This document shows, piece after piece, positions 43,050-52,765 of a DNA stretch of 64,000 nucleotides. The stretch's first letter is position 1. Every line of letters begins with the position of its first letter. A model generated the notes under the pieces. It was not told the origin of the DNA. It saw only the letters and a program-made list of their open reading frames with translations, and did not search any database. The position numbers and the translations under genes were made by a program. The DNA lies in the NCBI GenBank assembly GCA_030754035.1, contig JASMBC010000001.1:53650-117649 (forward strand), given 5' to 3'. Origin of the DNA: Arenicellales bacterium. Its GTDB lineage: Bacteria > Pseudomonadota > Gammaproteobacteria > Arenicellales > UBA868.

Positions 43050-45749
43050 TTAACTTGTATTAGACGCTGGTAACGCTTGTACGATTTTTCGGGCAACGCG
43101 GGCCCGCTGCGCCGGGTCCCTCACCGGGCGATCATCGCGATCTGTGATGTAGAAAATATCTTCTGCGCGCTCTCCGAAAGTGCCAACCTTGGCGGTGACC
43201 AGTCGGATTTTGCTGGAGAGCAGCGCATTGGCGACCTGGTAGAGTAATCCGGGTCGATCCTGGGCGACAACTTCCATTACGGTGCTGCCGCCACTTGGCA
43301 GATCGGTGAAGCGCACGGTAGTTGCGATAGGGAAATGCTTAAGTGTACGCGGCAATTTGACCTGGCCGGGGTCGCGGGCAGGTTCGGGGTTGAGGATTTG
43401 TGCACGGATTCGGGACAGGCGCTTTTCTTGGGCCGCAGCCCCGTGTGTGTATCCGGGGCCCAGCAGCACTACGAACATGAGCATGAGCAGGTTGGACTGT
43501 AGCCGGTGGACCCGGGCGTCGACAATGTTCATATTCAGGCGATCGAAACCGGCAGTAACGTCGGCAAGCAGGCGGTCTGAGTCGGCACTACAAATAAAGA
43601 CCCGCAGGGTGCCGGATGAGGGATCGGCGCGAGCGTCAACCAAGGGCAGTTCAGCCGCCTTAGCATTTAATAGCGCGGTCGCGTGCCAGGCAATCGATTC
43701 GGGGGTATTCCGCACGAAGTAGTCGGAATCGAGCAATTGCCAGAATTTTTGCGCGGCAGCAATCGTCCGAGCATCGGCGTGCATAGCGGCAAGAGCTTCT
43801 TGCTTGAGATCAGCCATTTTCTCGTCTAGCTGGATCGGGCTGCCCGTGCCCCGGCGCAGCGCTCGAGTGGTCTCGTTATAAAGGTCCATCAGCAGTTTTC
43901 CTTTCCACTCGTTCCAGACTTGTGGGCCGGTGCCACGGATGTCGGCGACGGTCAGAAGGTACAGGTTATCGAGGTGATCCTGATCACCCACTTCGTTGGC
44001 GAAGCGGTCGATGACTTGTGGGTCGGAGATATCTTGACGCTGTGCAACCCACGACATCAGGAGATGTTTGCGCACCAGCCAGGCAACGAGATGGGCATCG
44101 TATTCGCTAAGGTCATGTAGCTTACAGAAGCGGTAGGCATCCAGTTCACCCAAGGCCGAATGATCGCCGCCCCGCCCTTTGGCGACGTCGTGGAAAAGTG
44201 CTGCAAGGTAGAGGCGATGTTTCTTGAATAGACTCTGCATCAGGCTACTACAGAACGGTAATTCATCGGCGTGCTCAGGTACCTCCAGCCGCCGCAGATT
44301 GCGCAACACGAACAATAGATGGGCATCAATGGTGTACACGTGAAAAAGGTCATGCTGCATCTGGCCGACAACGCGGCCGAACTGTGGAATATAAGCGCCG
44401 AGAATCCCGTATGCGTTCATCCGTCGGAGGATGCGGGTCTGGCCGCCGGCAGCTTTTATGATTTCCAAAAAAAGGGAGCGACAGCGTATGTCTTGGCGAA
44501 ACGCGGTATCGATTAGAGGGATACTGGCCTGGATGTGGCGGATAGTGCTGGCACGGATTCCTCGTAGACGGTGATCCTGTTGCAAAAGGGCGAACGCTTC
44601 CATTATCGCGAAGGGTTGGCGAGAGAAGACGTCGGCGCGGGCCAGTTCGAGAAAGCCATCGACGGCACGGAAACGTCGATTGATACGCAAAGTGCGCCGT
44701 TTTCCCGGGTGCAAAATAGCTTCTTCGAAATGTTGCAGCAGTATTTCATTGAGCACCCTTAGTTCTTTAACCGTACGGTAAAATCGCTTCATCAGTTTTT
44801 CTACCGCCAGTTCGGCTGAGTCCTGATAGTGCAACTGCCTGGCAATCTCATGCTGAAAATCAAACAGTAAGCGATCCTCAGACCTGCCGGAAAGGAAGTG
44901 CAGCGCGTTGCGTAGTCGCCACAGCAAGTTGCGGCCGCGAACTAGAGTTCGAACCTCTTCTTCAGTCAGGAATCCGTGTTCGCTGAGATCATGTAAGTTA
45001 GAGGTGCCGAAATAGCGTTGGGCTACCCACTGAATGGTCTGAATGTCACGTAGACCACCTGGCCCCTCCTTGAGATGGGGTTCAAGATTATAGGCGGTGT
45101 CGTTGTAACGGGCGTGGCGGGCAATCTGTTCACTGACTTTGGCCTGAAAAAACTTCCGGGCTGGCCACATTTTTCCCGGCCTGATTCGCTCGTACATGCG
45201 CTCAAGTAAGTATTCCTCACCAAGAATTAGGCGTGACTCCATCAGGTTTGTAATTACTGTGATGTCTCGCGCTGCCTGCTCGGAGCAATCTCGTAAGGTG
45301 CGAACGCTGTGGCCGACCTCAAGGCCGATATCCCAGAGAAGGCGAATAAAGGCTTCTATCAGCCTGGTTTGTGCTGTCTCTGGCTTGCGCTCAAAAAGGA
45401 TTAGTAGGTCAATATCTGAGCCTGGATGTAGTTCACCGCGGCCGTAGCCACCGGTCGCAATCAAGGCTGCAGGACTAGTAGCGTTAGATCCTGTTTGCGC
45501 ATAGTGCCAGACAGACCTGAGCAGTTGGTCTATCAGCCAAGCATGAGTAAAAACGATGTCCTGAGCCGAGGCACCGTTGAGGTGGTAGTTTTCTAGAGCG
45601 TTACGACCAGAGTCCAGGCATTGTCGAAAACGAGTCAGAGCGTCCGCTGGAGTGAGCTCAACACCGGCAATACCTGCTGGATTGAAGATTTTTCCACGAG
45701 CTATGCGCACTATTGCTCTCTCATGAGCGACTGTTGGTGAGGATCTCAC
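43050..45749 (-). CDS. glnD: [Protein-PII] uridylyltransferase/uridylyl-removing enzyme
   Basis: [42 protein letters not shown] domain; C-terminal ACT domain ([20 protein letters not shown]). True start may lie downstream of 45749. Confidence 0.97.
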   Translation of the reverse strand: MRSSPTVAHERAIVRIARGKIFNPAGIAGVELTPADALTRFRQCLDSGRNALENYHLNGASAQDIVFTHAWLIDQLLRSVWHYAQTGSNATSPAALIATGGYGRGELHPGSDIDLLILFERKPETAQTRLIEAFIRLLWDIGLEVGHSVRTLRDCSEQAARDITVITNLMESRLILGEEYLLERMYERIRPGKMWPARKFFQAKVSEQIARHARYNDTAYNLEPHLKEGPGGLRDIQTIQWVAQRYFGTSNLHDLSEHGFLTEEEVRTLVRGRNLLWRLRNALHFLSGRSEDRLLFDFQHEIARQLHYQDSAELAVEKLMKRFYRTVKELRVLNEILLQHFEEAILHPGKRRTLRINRRFRAVDGFLELARADVFSRQPFAIMEAFALLQQDHRLRGIRASTIRHIQASIPLIDTAFRQDIRCRSLFLEIIKAAGGQTRILRRMNAYGILGAYIPQFGRVVGQMQHDLFHVYTIDAHLLFVLRNLRRLEVPEHADELPFCSSLMQSLFKKHRLYLAALFHDVAKGRGGDHSALGELDAYRFCKLHDLSEYDAHLVAWLVRKHLLMSWVAQRQDISDPQVIDRFANEVGDQDHLDNLYLLTVADIRGTGPQVWNEWKGKLLMDLYNETTRALRRGTGSPIQLDEKMADLKQEALAAMHADARTIAAAQKFWQLLDSDYFVRNTPESIAWHATALLNAKAAELPLVDARADPSSGTLRVFICSADSDRLLADVTAGFDRLNMNIVDARVHRLQSNLLMLMFVVLLGPGYTHGAAAQEKRLSRIRAQILNPEPARDPGQVKLPRTLKHFPIATTVRFTDLPSGGSTVMEVVAQDRPGLLYQVANALLSSKIRLVTAKVGTFGERAEDIFYITDRDDRPVRDPAQRARVARKIVQALPASNTS

Positions 45750-46479
45750 AACCCTCGTCGGTGACAGCTATTGTGTGTTCCCACTGCGCGCTTAAGGAAT
45801 GATCTTTAGTGACGACCGTCCAGCCATCGGATAACAGGCGCGTTTCGGGGCGGCCCGCATTGATCATGGGCTCGATAGTAAAGGTCATACCGGGCACCAG
45901 TTCCAGGCCGGTTCCGGCGGTGCCATAGTGCAGGATTTGCGGTTCCTCGTGAAACCCTCGCCCGATTCCATGGCCACAATATTCTCGAACTACGGAAAAA
46001 CCCTGTGCCTCGGCATGCTCCTGTATGGCTGCGCCGATATCACCGAGGCAAGCGCCGGCTCGTACTTGGGCGATACCGCGTTCAAGACACTCCCTGGAGG
46101 TAATAATGAGACGGTTTGCGAGGATTGATGGCTGGCCGATCGCGAACATCCGGCTTGCATCACCATGAAAGCCATCCTTGATTACGGTGATATCAATATT
46201 GATGATGTCGCCGTTTTTTAGCCTTTTGCCACTTGGGATTCCATGGCAGATGACATGATTGACACTGGTACAGATGGACTTGGGAAATTCGCGGTAGTTG
46301 AGCGGTGCGGGTATGGCATTAAGCTCGTCGACAATATACGTATGACAGGATCGGTCGAGTTCGGCCGTGGTGATGCCGGCCCTTACCTGGGGCGCGATCA
46401 TATCCAAAACCTGACGGGCTAGTTGTCCAGCGACGTGCATCAGTTCCAGCTCGGCGGTGGATTTGACAGTGACGGGCAT
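45721..46479 (-). CDS. map: Methionine aminopeptidase type I
   Basis: SICTSVNHVICHGIPSGKRLKNGDIINIDITVIKDGFHGDASRMF; CGHGIGRGFHEEPQILHY. Confidence 0.98.
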   Translation of the reverse strand: MPVTVKSTAELELMHVAGQLARQVLDMIAPQVRAGITTAELDRSCHTYIVDELNAIPAPLNYREFPKSICTSVNHVICHGIPSGKRLKNGDIINIDITVIKDGFHGDASRMFAIGQPSILANRLIITSRECLERGIAQVRAGACLGDIGAAIQEHAEAQGFSVVREYCGHGIGRGFHEEPQILHYGTAGTGLELVPGMTFTIEPMINAGRPETRLLSDGWTVVTKDHSLSAQWEHTIAVTDEGCEILTNSRS

Positions 46480-46584
46480 GGGAACAGGTGAGGTAGGACA
46501 GGCGGCAATGCTACACGATATAGCCGGGTGGCTGCGGCGAGGTCATGGGCCGCGGGCAGACTGGCAGCAAGGCGGTAGAACCGC

Positions 46585-46708
46585 TAAAATACGCGCCCCC
46601 AAATCCAGGTGTGGCAACGACACAGAGCGTCCGGGTGCCTGTGCTCCGATGGTCGGGGCCGGTCGGCGCTGGTGGCCACACCCAAACCTAACCCGAAGGG
46701 AGAAATAA
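46585..46708 (+). promoter_or_regulatory. rpsB promoter and structured 5' leader (candidate S2 autoregulatory element)
   Basis: CTGGCA-N18-TAAAAT (-10 at 46585-46590), CGCGCC discriminator; long-range stem GGTGTGGC 46608-46615 / GCCACACC 46675-46682; AAGGGAG ribosome-binding site. Confidence 0.6.
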
Positions 46709-47644
46709 ATGACTGACGTCTCAATGCGCCAGATGCTTGAAGCTGGCGTGCATTTCGGTCACCAGACTCGGTTCTGGTCTCCGAAGATGAGCCCGTATAT
46801 CTTTGGTAGCCGAAACAAAATTCACATTATTAATCTAGAAAAATCGTTACCCATGTTTAGGGAAGCGCTGAACTATCTGGGTAGCGTGACGGCGTCCCGG
46901 GGAAGTGTAATGTTTGTTGGCACTAAGCGCCAGGCGAGCAAAGCAGTTCGAGAAGAAGCTCTGCGCTGCAACAGCCCGTACGTCGATCATCGTTGGTTGG
47001 GGGGTATGCTAACCAACTACAAGACCGTCAAGAACTCTATTTCGCGACTGATCGAGTTGGATGAAATGACGCAAAGCGGAGTAGTAGCTGGCCTAACCAA
47101 GAAAGAGGCGTTGATGCTGGAGCGTGAACGTCTCAAGTTAGACCGAAGCCTGTCCGGCATCCGTAACATGAAGGGGCTGCCTGATGCACTGTTTGTGATC
47201 GATATAAACCACGAGAAGATTGCGGTTTCGGAGGCGCACAAACTCGACATTCCGGTAGTCGGCATATGCGATTCAAACAGTTCCCCGGAGGGCATCGACT
47301 ACCCGATACCAGGCAACGATGATGCCATTCGTGCAATCCGCTTATACCTTAAAGCGGCAGCGGATGCTATTTTGGAAGCCCGGGCCACGAGTGTGCCGGT
47401 GATAGAGGGCGATGCCGATGAATATGTCGAAGTAACAGGCGAAGCGGCGGAGCCGTCGACGAGTCCAGTGCCTGTGCCAACACCAGTGCTCGAAGAGGTG
47501 CTGGCCAGCCAGCCAGAGGCAGAGCCAGTCCAACCAGTCGCAGTAGCGGCGGCCGATGAGGCGTCGGTCATCGGGTCAGAGGCAGAGTCGGTGGAGCCGG
47601 CTGCGATATCGACAGCGGATACAAAAACGCCCGCCGCATCCTGA
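46709..47644 (+). CDS. rpsB: Ribosomal protein S2 with long C-terminal extension
   Basis: [45 protein letters not shown]; about 70-80 extra residues after the S2 core. Confidence 0.98.
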   Translation: MTDVSMRQMLEAGVHFGHQTRFWSPKMSPYIFGSRNKIHIINLEKSLPMFREALNYLGSVTASRGSVMFVGTKRQASKAVREEALRCNSPYVDHRWLGGMLTNYKTVKNSISRLIELDEMTQSGVVAGLTKKEALMLERERLKLDRSLSGIRNMKGLPDALFVIDINHEKIAVSEAHKLDIPVVGICDSNSSPEGIDYPIPGNDDAIRAIRLYLKAAADAILEARATSVPVIEGDADEYVEVTGEAAEPSTSPVPVPTPVLEEVLASQPEAEPVQPVAVAAADEASVIGSEAESVEPAAISTADTKTPAAS

Positions 47645-47682
47645 GCTCGGGAGACGGGCCAGTACAACCGAGGAATATTTCG

Positions 47683-48567
47683 ATGGCAATAACGGCATCA
47701 CTGGTAAAGGAATTACGCGAGTGTACCGGCGCCGGGATGATGGACTGCAAGAGGGCGCTAACTGATACCGGCGGCGACATGGATAGTGCAGTTGAGTTGC
47801 TGCGCAAGAAGGGCGCCGCAAGCGCTGAGAGAAAGGCGGGGCGAATCGCTGCCGAAGGCATCATCGGACAGATTGTTGCCGCTAATGAAAGCAAAGGCGT
47901 TATTGTAGAGGTTAATTGTGAGACAGATTTTGTCGCCAAGGATGAATCGTTTAGAAAATTTGTCGATGACATCGCCGCCTGTGTGCTGGAAAATTCACCA
48001 ACCGATGTAGACGCCTTATCAGCGATGGCACTTGCAGATGGCACCGTCGTCGAGCAGGCCCGCCTGGCACTCATCGGCAAGATTGGGGAAAACGTGACCG
48101 TGCGTCGATTTGCCCTGATCGAAGCGGCTGAGGGGCAGGTCAGTGGTTACGTCCACGGCAATCGAATCGGCGTGCTTACCGTGGTGACCGGTGCTGTGGA
48201 AGGGCCATTAGGGCGGGATATTGCAATGCATGTGGCCGCTAGCCGGCCAATGTGTGTTGATGAAACACAAATACCGGTTGAGGTGCTGACAAAGGAGCGG
48301 GAGATCTTTGCAGCCCAGGCCGCAAACAGTGGCAAGCCGGACAACATCGTTGAAATAATAATCGAAGGACGAATGCAAAAGTTCGTAAAAGATAATACCT
48401 TGTTAGGGCAGCCCTTCGTCAAGGACCCCGATATCACGGTAGCCGAACTGCTCGGGCGTCATTCGGCTGCGGTCAAATTTATGGCTCGCTTCGAGGTTGG
48501 CGAGGGACTGGAAAAAAGAACGGACAATTTTGTCGCAGAGGTTATGGCTCAGGCCCAAACCGGCTGA
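47683..48567 (+). CDS. tsf: Elongation factor Ts
   Basis: LVKELRECTGAGMMDCKRALTDTGGDMDSAVELLRKKG. Confidence 0.98.
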   Translation: MAITASLVKELRECTGAGMMDCKRALTDTGGDMDSAVELLRKKGAASAERKAGRIAAEGIIGQIVAANESKGVIVEVNCETDFVAKDESFRKFVDDIAACVLENSPTDVDALSAMALADGTVVEQARLALIGKIGENVTVRRFALIEAAEGQVSGYVHGNRIGVLTVVTGAVEGPLGRDIAMHVAASRPMCVDETQIPVEVLTKEREIFAAQAANSGKPDNIVEIIIEGRMQKFVKDNTLLGQPFVKDPDITVAELLGRHSAAVKFMARFEVGEGLEKRTDNFVAEVMAQAQTG

Positions 48568-48570
48568 GGC

Positions 48571-49296
48571 ATGGCCAATCAAGGGCAGGGGCGTGGACCC
48601 CGATTTCTGATCAAGCTGAGCGGTGAGTCGCTCGGCGGCAGGGCGGGGGTCGGGATAGACCCGGGTGCGTTCGCCTTCATAGGGCAAGAACTGACCCTGG
48701 CTATGGCCGGCGGTTCCGAATTGGCCGTGGTAGTCGGAGGTGGCAACTTTTTTCGCGGCAACCGTTCGACCGAGTGGGACATCGATCGTGTGGCCGCAGA
48801 TCAGGTCGGGATGTTGGCCACCGTTATGAACGGCATTTTGCTCCGTGACTGGCTCAGTCGTAATCAGAATGCCGCGACGGCCCTGTTTTCAGCTATTCCC
48901 GTTAACTCTGTTGTGACCACTTACCGGGCTACGGAAGCGCGTGCCAAACTGGCGCAAGGCTGTCTTGTAATCCTTGCCGGTGGTACCGGTAACCCGTATT
49001 TCACCACCGATACTACCGCCTGCCTGCGCGCATTGGAACTCAACTGTGCGGGGGTCATTAAAGCGACCCGGGTCGACGGCGTTTTCGACGCTGACCCCGA
49101 GCAGCAGGCCGATGCGGTACGTTATCAACACCTCGACTTCGACACTGCGATCAGCCGTAGAATCGGTGTGATGGATACAGCAGCATTTGCTCTGTGTCGG
49201 GATAACCAGTTGCCGGTGCGGGTACTGGATATCACGGTGCCGGGTAATCTGGCCCGTGCTGTCGAGGGCAAGGTTGTAGGCACGCTGATCAGTTGA
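48571..49296 (+). CDS. pyrH: Uridylate kinase
   Basis: FLIKLSGESLGGRAGVGIDPGAFAFIGQEL; ILAGGTGNPYFTTDTTACLRALELN. Confidence 0.98.
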   Translation: MANQGQGRGPRFLIKLSGESLGGRAGVGIDPGAFAFIGQELTLAMAGGSELAVVVGGGNFFRGNRSTEWDIDRVAADQVGMLATVMNGILLRDWLSRNQNAATALFSAIPVNSVVTTYRATEARAKLAQGCLVILAGGTGNPYFTTDTTACLRALELNCAGVIKATRVDGVFDADPEQQADAVRYQHLDFDTAISRRIGVMDTAAFALCRDNQLPVRVLDITVPGNLARAVEGKVVGTLIS

Positions 49297-49314
49297 ATAA
49301 ATGGAGTTCAGGCG

Positions 49315-49872
49315 ATGATCAAGGAAATTCTGGATGACGCGGAAAAACGGATGAGCAAGAGCGTTGCGGCGGTTAAATCTGAGTTCACGCGCATTAGAAC
49401 CGGCCGAGCAAGCCCGGCACTGCTGGATCACATCATGGTGGACTATTACGGTAGTTCGGTACCGATTGCGCAAGCGGCGACGGTTGGTGTTGCCGACGCC
49501 CGCACCCTCACCATCCAGGCGTGGGAGAAGAACATGGTGCCGGTTATCGAAAAGGCAATACTTGGTTCCGATCTAGGCTTGAACCCCGTTACAGCGGGAG
49601 AGGTAATGCGTATTCCGCTACCGCCGTTGACCGAGGAGCGACGGGCCGAGATGGCAAAAGTCGTCAGGCATGAGGGCGAAAACGGAAAGGTGGCTGTGCG
49701 CAACATCCGCCGGGATGCGATCAATCACGTCAGGGAGTTGGTCAAATCTAAGGAAGTTGGGGAGGATGAAGAAAAGCGCGGTGAATCGGAGATTCAGGTG
49801 TTGACCGACCGGCACGTCGGGCAGATCGACTCGCTGGTAAAAGATAAAGAAGCAGAGGTCATGGAGGTTTGA
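49315..49872 (+). CDS. frr: Ribosome recycling factor
   Basis: FTRIRTGRASPALLDHIMVDYYGSSVPIAQAATV; PPLTEERRAEMAKVVRHEGENGKVAVRNIRRDA. Confidence 0.98.
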   Translation: MIKEILDDAEKRMSKSVAAVKSEFTRIRTGRASPALLDHIMVDYYGSSVPIAQAATVGVADARTLTIQAWEKNMVPVIEKAILGSDLGLNPVTAGEVMRIPLPPLTEERRAEMAKVVRHEGENGKVAVRNIRRDAINHVRELVKSKEVGEDEEKRGESEIQVLTDRHVGQIDSLVKDKEAEVMEV

Positions 49873-49942
49873 ATACGGCCCGCGACCGCAGAATGGCAGT
49901 TTTAGCCCATTCATAGGATCACTGCGACGCCAGCCGATTGCC

Positions 49943-50677
49943 ATGCGCACACCCAGGGTTATCCCAGAGCACCTCGCTATTATTATGGACGGCAACGGCC
50001 GTTGGGCACAGGCCAGGGGCCGACCTCGTGTAGCCGGTCATCGACGGGGGGTTGAGGTCGTGCGCCGTGTAGTTGGGTTGTGCGGTAAACATGAGATACC
50101 TTTTCTCACCCTGTTTGCGTTCAGCAGCGAAAACTGGAACCGGCCAGTAGAAGAGGTGGGGCTTCTCACGCGACTGCTGGTGACATCACTGGACAATGAG
50201 GTGCAGCGCCTACATGACAACGGTGTTCGTCTAAAGGTAATCGGCGATTTGGCGCCATTCGGACCAAAGGTCGAACAGATGGTGGCAAGAGCTGAAGAGG
50301 CGACCCAGGTAAATACTGCGCTAAATCTGACCATTGCCCTAAATTACGGTGGCCGCTGGGACGTGCTACAGGCGGTACAACGTATCGGTATCGCAACGGC
50401 GTCCGGAGAGCTCGACTGTGCCGATGTTGACGAGGAGTTATTCTCTTCCTACCTCAGTACTGCCAATCAGCCTGACCCGGACCTGTTCATTCGAACAGGG
50501 GGGGAGCTCCGAATCAGTAATTTCCTGCTATGGCAGCTGGCTTATACGGAGTTATTTTTTACCGATGCTCTGTGGCCAGATTTCGATGAAAAAATATTTC
50601 TCGCAGCGCTCGAAGCCTATCGTGTTCGCCAACGGCGCTTTGGACAGACGCGGGAACAGGTGCTTTTGAGTAGTTAA
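49943..50677 (+). CDS. uppS: Undecaprenyl diphosphate synthase
   Basis: HLAIIMDGNGRWAQARGRPRVAGHRRGVEVVRRVV; FIRTGGELRISNFLLWQLAYTELFF. Confidence 0.98.
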   Translation: MRTPRVIPEHLAIIMDGNGRWAQARGRPRVAGHRRGVEVVRRVVGLCGKHEIPFLTLFAFSSENWNRPVEEVGLLTRLLVTSLDNEVQRLHDNGVRLKVIGDLAPFGPKVEQMVARAEEATQVNTALNLTIALNYGGRWDVLQAVQRIGIATASGELDCADVDEELFSSYLSTANQPDPDLFIRTGGELRISNFLLWQLAYTELFFTDALWPDFDEKIFLAALEAYRVRQRRFGQTREQVLLSS

Positions 50678-50686
50678 CAGCACAGC

Positions 50687-51517
50687 ATGCTAAGAGAAAG
50701 AGTCATCACCGGGGTAATTCTTGCAGGCGGTGGAATGTTTTTTATTCTGGCGCTACCGACGACCGCAATAGCCGTAGCCATCGCATTAATCTGCATCATA
50801 GCCGGCTGGGAATGGTTGGGCCTCGCAGGTACTGATCGGGCACGAATACGTCTCACTTACGGATGCGCGCTGGTCGGGTTTACCGGGCTTACGTGTCTGT
50901 TATTCATACGCTATCCAGCGCTGCTTTTGTTGCCAGCGCTGGTGTGGAGCGTGCTGAGTGCTTGGGTAATAGTTACCCGAGTACGCTCGGTTACGCCGCG
51001 CACCCAGGCTGGGCCCATGCTTGGTGCGGTAGTCATCGTGCCCGCGCTTGCTATGGTACCGTTGCTGCACGGCAGCGGGCGACAAGGGCCCACATTGCTA
51101 CTAGTACTATGCCTCATTGTTTGGGCGGGAGATATTGGTGCCTACTTTGTTGGGAAAACATGGGGTCGGATTGCACTGGCGCCTACTATTAGTCCCGGAA
51201 AAACAGTTGAGGGCACACTGGGTGGAGTGCTGGCTGGCACCGCGGTTGGGAGCATCGCATGGTTACTGCTGGTCGAGGTGGATCTGGGACTCGTGGCTTT
51301 GGCGGCGACGGTTGCGCTGGTGGCTACGGTATCGGTCGTCGGTGATTTGGTTGAGAGCATGGTTAAGCGGGCCGGGGGGCGCAAGGACAGCGGGCATATC
51401 CTGCCCGGGCATGGCGGTGTCCTGGATCGGATTGACAGTTTTTTGAGCGCTTTGCCGATATATGCACTCGCGGTAACACTGTGGGCGCCTGATACTCTGA
51501 CACTGCTGGAGCGTTGA
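50687..51517 (+). CDS. cdsA: Phosphatidate cytidylyltransferase
   Basis: ISPGKTVEGTLGGVLAG; VGDLVESMVKRAGGRKDSGHILPGHGGVLDRIDS. Confidence 0.97.
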   Translation: MLRERVITGVILAGGGMFFILALPTTAIAVAIALICIIAGWEWLGLAGTDRARIRLTYGCALVGFTGLTCLLFIRYPALLLLPALVWSVLSAWVIVTRVRSVTPRTQAGPMLGAVVIVPALAMVPLLHGSGRQGPTLLLVLCLIVWAGDIGAYFVGKTWGRIALAPTISPGKTVEGTLGGVLAGTAVGSIAWLLLVEVDLGLVALAATVALVATVSVVGDLVESMVKRAGGRKDSGHILPGHGGVLDRIDSFLSALPIYALAVTLWAPDTLTLLER

Positions 51518-51523
51518 GAGAGG

Positions 51524-52765
51524 ATGGTTCAGCGGATAGCACTGCTTGGAGCGACCGGCTCGATAGGCGCCAGCGCGCTGGAGGTGATTGCGCGACACCC
51601 TGATCGCTTCAAGGTTGCAGCCCTTACGGCACATCAGCAGGACGAACGCTTACACGACCTGATTCGACATTATCAGCCGGCGTACGCCGTAATCGGGACA
51701 GAGCGCAGTGGCAGACTGAGAGCGGCGCTTGCCGGACAGGGGTTGCCAACTCGGCTGTTGGAGGGTCCGCAGGCGCTAGAGGAGATAGTGCGCAGCGATG
51801 ACATTGATGTGGTTATCACGGGCATAGTCGGTGCCGTAGGGCTCGGCCCAACCTTGGCTGCTGTTTCAGCAGGGAAACGAGTGCTGATCGCAAACAAAGA
51901 GCCGCTGGTGATGCTGGGATCGTTGTTGATGGCGACGGCGCAGACGGCCGGCGCAACAGTCCTTTCTATAGACAGCGAGCACAATGCGGTGTTTCAGTGC
52001 CTGCCTGAGAGCACCCAGCAGAGAATCACCGGAGCCGAGGTGACAGATAGTACACTGGCGGCAGCCGATGTTATGGGAGTGACACTGACTGCGTCGGGTG
52101 GACCGTTTCTGCATATGCCGGCAGAAGAACTTGCTTGTGTGACCCCGGCCCAGGCGGCGGCGCATCCTAACTGGCAGATGGGTCAAAAAATTTCGGTCGA
52201 CTCAGCTAGCCTCATGAACAAAGGCTTGGAATTGATTGAGGCCTGTGTTCTTTTCGGTTTGCCCTCATGCCAAGTCAACGTACTCATTCACCCCCAAAGT
52301 ATCGTGCACTCGCTGGTTGAATTCAGCGATGGTTCAGTCCTTGCCCAGATGGCGAATCCAGACATGCGCATTCCCATCGCCAACGCGCTGGCATACCCGG
52401 AACGAATTGCTTCAGGCGCGCCTGCGTTACAGCTGCAGGCAGTTGGCGCGCTCGAATTTGAGGAACCAGATCCGGTGCGTTTTCCCTGTCTACGACTAGC
52501 AAAAGATGCGGCTCGCGCGGGGGGTACGGCACCAGCTATTTTGAACGCCGCCAACGAGATAGCAGTAGCCGCGTTCAGTGCCCGGCAACTGTTATTCCCG
52601 GGCATCGCTGAATTGGTGGAGCGCGTACTTCAACGATTGCCGGTGGAATCTGTGATCAGCCTTGATCAGGTGGTGGCGGTCGACCAAATGGCCCGTAATC
52701 TCGCCAAGGAGCTTATTAGCAGCGTTGGTGGAAGCGACCAGACGGTTGGTACCGGGAAATACTGA
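51524..52765 (+). CDS. dxr: 1-deoxy-D-xylulose-5-phosphate reductoisomerase
   Basis: IALLGATGSIGASALEVIARHPDRFKVAALTA; SIDSEHNAVFQCL; ASGGPF; ISVDSASLMNKGLE. Confidence 0.98.
   Translation: MVQRIALLGATGSIGASALEVIARHPDRFKVAALTAHQQDERLHDLIRHYQPAYAVIGTERSGRLRAALAGQGLPTRLLEGPQALEEIVRSDDIDVVITGIVGAVGLGPTLAAVSAGKRVLIANKEPLVMLGSLLMATAQTAGATVLSIDSEHNAVFQCLPESTQQRITGAEVTDSTLAAADVMGVTLTASGGPFLHMPAEELACVTPAQAAAHPNWQMGQKISVDSASLMNKGLELIEACVLFGLPSCQVNVLIHPQSIVHSLVEFSDGSVLAQMANPDMRIPIANALAYPERIASGAPALQLQAVGALEFEEPDPVRFPCLRLAKDAARAGGTAPAILNAANEIAVAAFSARQLLFPGIAELVERVLQRLPVESVISLDQVVAVDQMARNLAKELISSVGGSDQTVGTGKY

Noticed and set aside
44945-44960. GAGTTCGAACCTC resembling a T-arm
   Set aside because: Lies inside glnD coding sequence with no cloverleaf.
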